Shown here: positions 6,884 through 10,578 of the stretch, in pieces | How the letters are laid out: every line of letters starts with the position of its first letter | Position numbering within the stretch: position 1 is the first letter of the stretch | Assembly (NCBI GenBank): GCA_900554595.1 | Contig: USHZ01000061.1 | Coordinates: 1 to 10,578 of the forward strand | Direction of reading: 5' to 3' | Source: an uncultured Collinsella sp. | GTDB taxonomy: Bacteria > Actinomycetota > Coriobacteriia > Coriobacteriales > Coriobacteriaceae | Length of the DNA stretch: 10,578 bases | Notes under the pieces: generated by a model | Told to the model about the DNA's origin: nothing | Database searches by the model: none | The model's input: only the letters and a program-made list of their open reading frames with translations | Made by a program: the position numbers and the translations under genes

Positions 6884-7723
6884 ATGTTCTGTCAAAAATG
6901 CGGACAGCAAGTTCCCGATGGGTCGACGTTTTGCACGCATTGCGGGGCGTCGCTTGCGAGTGGCTCTGCACCGACATCTGCAGGCGCTGGTCCTTCCTCT
7001 GCCCCGGGCCTGACCCAATCGATGCCGCCGGTCGCTCCTGCGCCTCAAAAGCCCAAGAGCAAGGCACCGATCATCATTGCTGTGGCGTGTGCCGCTGTGG
7101 TCCTCATCGGTGGCGGCACGGTGTTTGCGCTTACGGTGCTCAACGGGTCTAAGAACTCCGGCACGCAGATTTCGGTGATCGATACCGGGTCTTCGGACGA
7201 GAAAGATTCTTCTGCCAAGAAGAAGAGCAACAAGTCCAAGGACGAGGAGTCTTCGTCATCGGATGACGAGGCCGTTCCCGAGGACGAGTCGGCATACTAC
7301 GGCTCGGGCGATTCGGACGATTACCTGACCGACGTGCATACGTACACGAACGACATGCATCCTTATAGCATGTCGATTCCCAATCGATTTGAGATGGTTG
7401 ATACTCCCAGCGGCAGCAGCACAAGGTACGAGGACCCGGAGACGGGTTTTGTGATCGGCCTGTCTGGCTACGTCAACATTAACGACGAAACTGCACACGA
7501 GATGTTTGTCGATGAGGACACCTCGGGCAAGACTGACCTCTATACCGCGGAGGGCGACAACTGGTACGTGGTTTCGTGGCGCGAGGGCGACACGATCATT
7601 TACGAAAAGACGATCGTCACGGATTCGACGATTGCCACGGCGCATTTGGAGTACTCGACTGCAAACCGCGACATGGGGTCGAAGATTATCGACACGCTGT
7701 TGCCGACGTTTCAGGTGGACTAG
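6884..7723 (+). CDS. Zinc-ribbon membrane protein with extracellular domain
   Basis: This is a 279-residue membrane protein. It starts with a zinc ribbon of the double-CxxC type (C3, C6, C17, C20 in FCQKCGQQVPDG...FCTHCGA), followed by a Pro/Ala/Ser linker (22-60). One transmembrane segment (about 62-86, PIIIAVACAAVVLIGGG) comes next, then a Ser/Lys/Asp/Glu-rich low-complexity spacer (about 88-140), and a folded C-terminal domain (about 145-279) that should lie outside the cell. That domain begins PYSMSIPNRFEMVDT and ends with a strand followed by a helix, a pattern also seen in the adjacent lipoproteins. I chose the ATG at 6884 because AAAGG lies 7 bases upstream and the ribbon then starts at residue 2, as is common; an ATG at 6869 has no ribosome site. 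Such proteins are widespread in Actinobacteria and Firmicutes, mostly without known function. The architecture is clear; the role is not. Confidence 0.9.
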   Translation: MFCQKCGQQVPDGSTFCTHCGASLASGSAPTSAGAGPSSAPGLTQSMPPVAPAPQKPKSKAPIIIAVACAAVVLIGGGTVFALTVLNGSKNSGTQISVIDTGSSDEKDSSAKKKSNKSKDEESSSSDDEAVPEDESAYYGSGDSDDYLTDVHTYTNDMHPYSMSIPNRFEMVDTPSGSSTRYEDPETGFVIGLSGYVNINDETAHEMFVDEDTSGKTDLYTAEGDNWYVVSWREGDTIIYEKTIVTDSTIATAHLEYSTANRDMGSKIIDTLLPTFQVD

Positions 7724-7771
7724 GCATCCGTGCCTATAGCCGGCAATCGGAAACGCCGATAGCCAGAGCTC

Positions 7772-7800
7772 CTGACAGTCTTTGTCTTATGGGCTAGACT
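7772..7800 (+). promoter_or_regulatory. Putative promoter of the fchA-folD operon
   Basis: CTGACA (7772-7777) and TAGACT (7795-7800) are 17 bases apart and match the vegetative consensus at 5 and 4 of 6 positions. The predicted start of transcription is near 7807, about 100 bases before the fchA ATG and only about 13 bases before a strong hairpin with a U-run. Confidence 0.5.
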
Positions 7801-7819
7801 GGCTTGGACAAGATCGATG

Positions 7820-7862
7820 AATGGGACAACCGCTTCCTGGCGTCGTTGTCCCATTTTTTATT
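7820..7862 (+). terminator. Hairpin with U-run in the fchA leader (terminator or attenuator)
   Basis: AATGGGACAAC (7820-7830) pairs perfectly over 11 bp with GTTGTCCCATT (7845-7855), with an inner CGC/GCG extension (7831-7833 with 7840-7842), and is followed by TTTTATT. It has the form of an intrinsic terminator. It lies 97 bases past the zinc-ribbon stop codon and could simply end that transcript. Because a promoter-like sequence lies just before it, it could also end short leader transcripts of the folate operon. Confidence 0.75.
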
Positions 7863-7908
7863 ATGCGTGCGGCCCATGGTGGCCGGCGCGGTGGGCAGAG
7901 GTGTTTCG

Positions 7909-8541
7909 ATGAGCCAAGAGATGATGGATAAAACCTGTCGTGGTTTTGCTGAGGCGTTGGCTGCGCGCGAGCCGGTTCCCGGCGGCGGTAGCGCGAGCGC
8001 CTTTGTGGGCGCGCTGGGCGCCTCGCTTTGCGGGATGGTTGCTCGCTATGGCGCGACGAACCCCGCGCTTGCCGATCGCGCAGACGATCTGACTTGCGCA
8101 TTTGCCCAGGCAGACGAGCTGTCTCGGGAGCTTGTCGACTTGGTTGCCGAGGATGTTCGAGCCTACGGGCAGGTATCGGCGGCGTACGGTATTTCGCGCG
8201 AGGATCCGGCTCGACCGGCTGCGATTCAAGATGCGTTGCATGTGGCAGCCATGCCGCCGTACCGCATTATGGATGCGTGCGGCCGCGCGCTGGCGCTGCT
8301 CGAGGATATGGCGGACAAGGGTTCGCGCCAGCTGCTGTCCGACGTGGCATGCGGCGCCGTGTTCTGCCGCGCTGCCATGCAGGGAGCGAGCCTGACGCTC
8401 TTTGCGAATACCACGTCTATGAAAGACCGGGCGCGCGCCGAGGAGCTCGAGGCGGCGTGCGATGAGCTGCTGGATACGTGGCTGCCGCGCGCCGATGCTC
8501 TGGCGCGCCGCGCCGCTGACGCCGCAAGGAAGAGGGGATAG
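7909..8541 (+). CDS. fchA: Cyclodeaminase/cyclohydrolase family protein (FTCD_C, FchA-like)
   Basis: This is a 210-residue, all-helical protein of the FTCD_C family, which includes formimino-THF cyclodeaminase and the methenyl-THF cyclohydrolase FchA. The folate-binding signature PVPGGGSASAF (22-32) is present. The typical later segments are also visible: VAEDVRAYGQVSAAYGIS, the AAMPPYRIMD stretch, KGSRQLLSDVACGAVFC and the NTTSMKDR end motif. Length is normal for the stand-alone form. I chose the ATG at 7909 because AGAGGTG lies 5 bases upstream; an upstream in-frame GTG at 7804 would run the coding frame through the terminator-like hairpin. The gene is followed after 2 bases by folD, so the two are almost certainly co-transcribed and act together in one-carbon folate metabolism in the cytoplasm. 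No histidine-degradation genes are adjacent, which slightly favours a cyclohydrolase role over cyclodeaminase. Confidence 0.93.
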   Translation: MSQEMMDKTCRGFAEALAAREPVPGGGSASAFVGALGASLCGMVARYGATNPALADRADDLTCAFAQADELSRELVDLVAEDVRAYGQVSAAYGISREDPARPAAIQDALHVAAMPPYRIMDACGRALALLEDMADKGSRQLLSDVACGAVFCRAAMQGASLTLFANTTSMKDRARAEELEAACDELLDTWLPRADALARRAADAARKRG

Positions 8542-8543
8542 CC

Positions 8544-9398
8544 ATGGTAGAGCTGCTTAAGGGTGCTCCCGTTGCCCGTGCTTTAACCGAGGAGCTCGCT
8601 GCTCGCTGCGCCGCCCTGCGCGAACAGGGCATCGTTCCGACGCTGGCCATTGTCCGTGTAGGCGAGCGCGAGGACGACCTATCCTACGAGCGCGGCGCAC
8701 TCAAACGCTGCGAAAAGGTGGGCATCGAAGCTCGTCGCGTGTTGCTGCCTGCCGACGTCTCGCAAAACGAGCTGCTGACGGCCATCGAGGGCATCAATGC
8801 CGACCCCGCTGTTCACGGTTGTCTGATGTTTCGCCCGCTGCCTGCCGGTCTTGACGAGGATGCAGTTACCGCGGCACTCGATCCCGCCAAGGATGTTGAC
8901 TCTATGACGCCGGCCTCGCTGCTTACCACGCTTTCGGGTCGTGGCGAGGGCTTTGCTCCTTGCACAGCCGAGGCCGTGCTGGCGTTGCTGGACCATTACG
9001 GCGTTGAGCTGGATGGGGCCAAGGTCGCGGTCGTTGGTCGGTCACTGGTGATTGGCCGTCCCGTTGCCGCCATGCTTACGGCTCGCAATGCCACGGTGAC
9101 GACGTGCCATACGCATACGCGCGACTTGGCTGCCGAGTGCCGTTCTGCCGACATTGTTGTTGCCGCGGTTGGACGCGCGCGCACGATTGGCGCGGATGCG
9201 GTTCGCGAGGGCCAAACGATCATCGACGTGGGCATTAACTTGGACGAGGCCGCCGGCAAGCTGGTCGGCGACGTCGATTTTGATGCTGCGGAGCCGATTG
9301 TTGGCGCAATTACTCCCGTGCCGGGTGGCGTGGGCGCTGTAACGACGGCGATTCTCGCCAAACACGTAATCGAGGCGGCGGAGCGTGCATCGAAATAG
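8544..9398 (+). CDS. folD: FolD-like methylene-THF dehydrogenase, cyclohydrolase residues altered
   Basis: This 284-residue protein belongs to the FolD family (methylene-THF dehydrogenase/methenyl-THF cyclohydrolase) and is near normal length. The N-terminal catalytic domain spans about 1-120 and the Rossmann domain about 140-270, with VVGRSLVIGRP (163-173), IIDVGIN (226-232) and ITPVPGGVG (256-264). Compared with E. coli FolD, the active-site tyrosine (Y48) and aspartate (D119 in KDVD) are kept. The catalytic lysine K54 of E. coli is replaced by A52 in SYERGALKR, and Q98 by F96 in the altered LMFRPLP motif (usually LVQLPLP). The conserved GPMT is GAVT here. Mutating the equivalent lysine or glutamine in the human enzyme removes cyclohydrolase activity, so this protein may be a dehydrogenase only. 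Start is at the ATG 2 bases after fchA, with a GAGGGG ribosome site inside the fchA end. Translational coupling is likely. Confidence 0.94.
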   Translation: MVELLKGAPVARALTEELAARCAALREQGIVPTLAIVRVGEREDDLSYERGALKRCEKVGIEARRVLLPADVSQNELLTAIEGINADPAVHGCLMFRPLPAGLDEDAVTAALDPAKDVDSMTPASLLTTLSGRGEGFAPCTAEAVLALLDHYGVELDGAKVAVVGRSLVIGRPVAAMLTARNATVTTCHTHTRDLAAECRSADIVVAAVGRARTIGADAVREGQTIIDVGINLDEAAGKLVGDVDFDAAEPIVGAITPVPGGVGAVTTAILAKHVIEAAERASK

Positions 9399-9435
9399 GC
9401 GTTTTGGGCTGTTTGAGGGTTTAGCCATATACCAC

Positions 9436-9465
9436 GTGGTCAAAAAATGCCAAATATGAGTACTG
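9436..9465 (+). repeat. Left terminal inverted repeat
   Basis: These 30 bases pair with 9636-9665 with a single mismatch (T versus C at the twelfth or thirteenth base of the repeat). They contain an A-run and CCAAATATGAGTACTG. Confidence 0.85.
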
Positions 9466-9499
9466 CTGCCAAGATAGTCACATATGCTTTATGACATTT

Positions 9500-9543
9500 G
9501 GGCTTCCTAACGAAATTTATTCTCGTTAGGAAGCCCATTTTAT
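9500..9543 (+). terminator. Intrinsic terminator after fchA-folD, inside the inverted-repeat element
   Basis: GGGCTTCCTAACGA (9500-9513) pairs perfectly with TCGTTAGGAAGCCC (9523-9536), with a 9-base loop, followed by ATTTTATT. It lies about 100 bases beyond the folD stop codon and is the only good plus-strand terminator before the dipeptidase gene. On the minus strand the stem has no comparable T-run. Confidence 0.75.
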
Positions 9544-9635
9544 TGAACCTATGGGGAATAACGTTGTCTTGCTTTCGGACAAATGGGGATTTTCAGCACT
9601 CATTACAAGGAAATATGCTGCTACTAAATTGGTGA

Positions 9636-9665
9636 CAGTACTCATATTTGGCGTTTTTTGACCAC
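9636..9665 (-). repeat. Right terminal inverted repeat
   Basis: These bases are the inverted partner of 9436-9465, reading CAGTACTCATATTTGGCG then a T-run and GACCAC. The T-run here also lies at the base of the long stem, so a plus-strand transcript of the whole element could fold into a 30-bp stem. Confidence 0.85.
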
Positions 9666-9711
9666 AGGGGTCCCGAGGGGTCGCGGTTTCGCCCTTTTTG
9701 CGCCGAAGCGA

Positions 9712-9717
9712 TACACT
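9712..9717 (+). promoter_or_regulatory. Possible -10 box of the dipeptidase gene
   Basis: TACACT lies 30 bases upstream of the ribosome site of the dipeptidase gene and resembles TAGACT and TAAACT at the other two plus-strand promoters suggested here. No convincing -35 box is seen. Confidence 0.3.
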
Positions 9718-9753
9718 ATTGCCGTTTGATTTCTTCGCTCAAGGAGGATGCGC

Positions 9754-10578
9754 ATGCCGTGCACAACGATTTTGGTTGGTAAGAACGCGAGCTACGACGG
9801 GTCGACCCTGGTCGCCCGCAACGAGGACTCGTCCAACGGGGTGTTTGAGCCCAAGCGCATGCGCGTAGTGCATCCCGACGAGCAGCCGCGTGTCTACACG
9901 AGTGTCCTGAGCCACCTGACCGTTGAGCTGCCCGACAATCCCATGCGCTACACGAGCGTCCCCGACGTCATCCCCGGTCACGGCATTTGGGCAGAGGCCG
10001 GTTTCAACGAGCTCAACGTTGGCATGTCCGCGACCGAGACGCTCACCACCAACGAGCGCGTCCGCGGCGCCGATCCACTCGTGGACTACGTACCCGCCAA
10101 GGGCAACGAGGGCGAGGACGGCTATGTGCCGGCGCAGCCCGGCGGTCTGGGCGAGGAAGACATGGTGACCCTGGTGCTGCCGTACGCCAAGTCCGCCCGC
10201 GATGGCGTGCGTATCCTGGGCGACCTGCTCGAGCGCTACGGCACCTACGAGAACAACGGCATCGCCTTTAGTGACGTTGACGAGATCTGGTGGCTCGAGA
10301 CCATCGGTGGACATCACTGGATCGCCAAGCGCGTGCCAGATGACGCCTATGTGACCATGCCCAACCAGCTGGGTATCGATGGCTTTGACCTGGACGACGC
10401 CGAGGGTGCCCAGGTCGACCACATGTGCTCTGCCGACCTGCGCTCCTGGATGGCCGAGTGGCATCTGGACTTGACGCTGGGCGTCGAGGGTGACGGTTCG
10501 GCGACGGTCTTCAACCCGCGCGTGGCCTTTGGCTCGCACAGCGACAGCGACCACGTCTACAACACGCCGCGCGCCTGG
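9754..10578 (+). CDS. Peptidase C69 family dipeptidase (3' end cut by window edge)
   Basis: An uninterrupted frame of 275 codons runs from an ATG at 9754 to the window edge. The start MPCTTILVGKNAS, followed by STLVARNEDS, is the hallmark of the C69 (PepD/U34) dipeptidases of the Ntn-hydrolase fold, in which an N-terminal cysteine, here C3, becomes the nucleophile after removal of the leading residues. Further family features are GIWAEAGFNELNVGMSATET, EIWWLETIGGHHWIAKRVPDD and YVTMPNQLGIDGFDL. Family members cleave a broad range of dipeptides and are cytoplasmic or surface-associated; no signal peptide is seen here. An AAGGAGG site lies 6 bases before this ATG, while the in-frame ATG at 9748 directly abuts it and is unlikely. 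About half of the protein is expected to lie beyond the window. It is separated from folD by the inverted-repeat element and is probably transcribed on its own. Confidence 0.95.
   Translation, partial: MPCTTILVGKNASYDGSTLVARNEDSSNGVFEPKRMRVVHPDEQPRVYTSVLSHLTVELPDNPMRYTSVPDVIPGHGIWAEAGFNELNVGMSATETLTTNERVRGADPLVDYVPAKGNEGEDGYVPAQPGGLGEEDMVTLVLPYAKSARDGVRILGDLLERYGTYENNGIAFSDVDEIWWLETIGGHHWIAKRVPDDAYVTMPNQLGIDGFDLDDAEGAQVDHMCSADLRSWMAEWHLDLTLGVEGDGSATVFNPRVAFGSHSDSDHVYNTPRAW

Larger units (their letters stand above)
9436..9665. mobile_element. MITE-like inverted-repeat element
   Basis: The ends, 9436-9465 (GTGGTCAAAAAATGCC...) and 9636-9665, are inverted copies of each other at 29 of 30 positions. 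Similarity continues weakly inward (CCAA..TAGT on both sides). The interior is about 170 bases, AT-rich, without a coding frame, and contains the 14-bp hairpin at 9500-9536. Size, long terminal repeats and lack of a gene fit a miniature inverted-repeat element. I could not see a clear target-site duplication, so insertion is inferred. Confidence 0.55.
9399..9753. other. Intergenic region holding an inverted-repeat element
   Basis: No gene is seen in these 355 bases. Most of the gap is a more AT-rich 230-bp element (9436-9665) bounded by inverted repeats, unlike the GC-rich flanks. A terminator-like hairpin lies inside it, and a promoter-like TACACT (9712-9717) and AAGGAGG ribosome site (9741-9747) for the dipeptidase gene lie to its right. 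Confidence 0.7.

Noticed and set aside
7804..7908. Extended N-terminus of the FchA-like protein from a GTG at 7804
   Set aside because: It would translate through a strong terminator-like hairpin, adds residues not seen in the family, and has no ribosome site; the ATG at 7909 has one.
9436..9665. CRISPR array or origin of replication
   Set aside because: There are no direct repeats with regular spacers and no DnaA-box cluster; the structure is a single pair of inverted repeats.
9739..10554. Minus-strand open frame of 271 codons at the right end
   Set aside because: It is antisense to the C69 dipeptidase frame, which has the family's N-terminal cysteine motif and a perfect ribosome site.

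Overview
The window looks like chromosome from a high-GC, Gram-positive gut anaerobe. Collinsella or a close member of the Coriobacteriia is my best guess. The grounds are GC-rich third codon positions, strong AGGAGG ribosome binding sites, lipoproteins with a classic lipobox, a surface enzyme ending in an LAxTG-type sortase signal (typical of Actinobacteria), and an FchA-FolD folate pair. The genus is an inference from style and gene content; no marker gene is present.

Layout, left to right. Positions 1-1791 (minus strand) hold a DUF1016/YhcG-type PDDEXK nuclease gene followed 63 bp later by an ADP-ribosylglycohydrolase gene cut by the window edge. A small plus-strand gene (1960-2229) encodes a PH-domain-like protein. 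It converges on a large minus-strand gene (2326-4797) for a secreted, probably cell-wall-anchored phosphatidylinositol-specific phospholipase C with a twin-arginine signal, a ricin-like N-terminal domain and a C-terminal LADTG signal. A GC-rich hairpin lies between the two stop codons. Next come two tandem paralogous lipoprotein genes on the minus strand (5104-5700 and 5943-6542), each with its own ribosome site and its own similar terminator, so the duplicated unit includes the 3' flank.

From 6884 the genes run on the plus strand: a zinc-ribbon membrane protein with an extracellular domain, then an fchA-folD operon (7909-9398), then a C69-family dipeptidase gene running off the right edge. 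The fchA-folD operon is preceded by a promoter-like sequence and, a few bases after its expected start point, a strong hairpin followed by a U-run. This may be an attenuator or the end of a small RNA. The FolD protein lacks two residues needed for cyclohydrolase activity in E. coli and human enzymes, and the gene 2 bp upstream encodes a family that includes a stand-alone cyclohydrolase, so the pair may split the two FolD reactions. Downstream of folD, a 230-bp element bounded by 30-bp near-perfect inverted repeats, with a 14-bp hairpin and T-rich tail inside, resembles a MITE or other mobile palindromic element.

The most interesting points are the apparent division of labour in the folate operon, the leader hairpin before fchA, the inverted-repeat element, the predicted wall-anchored PI-PLC, and the nuclease/ADP-ribosylglycohydrolase pairing.
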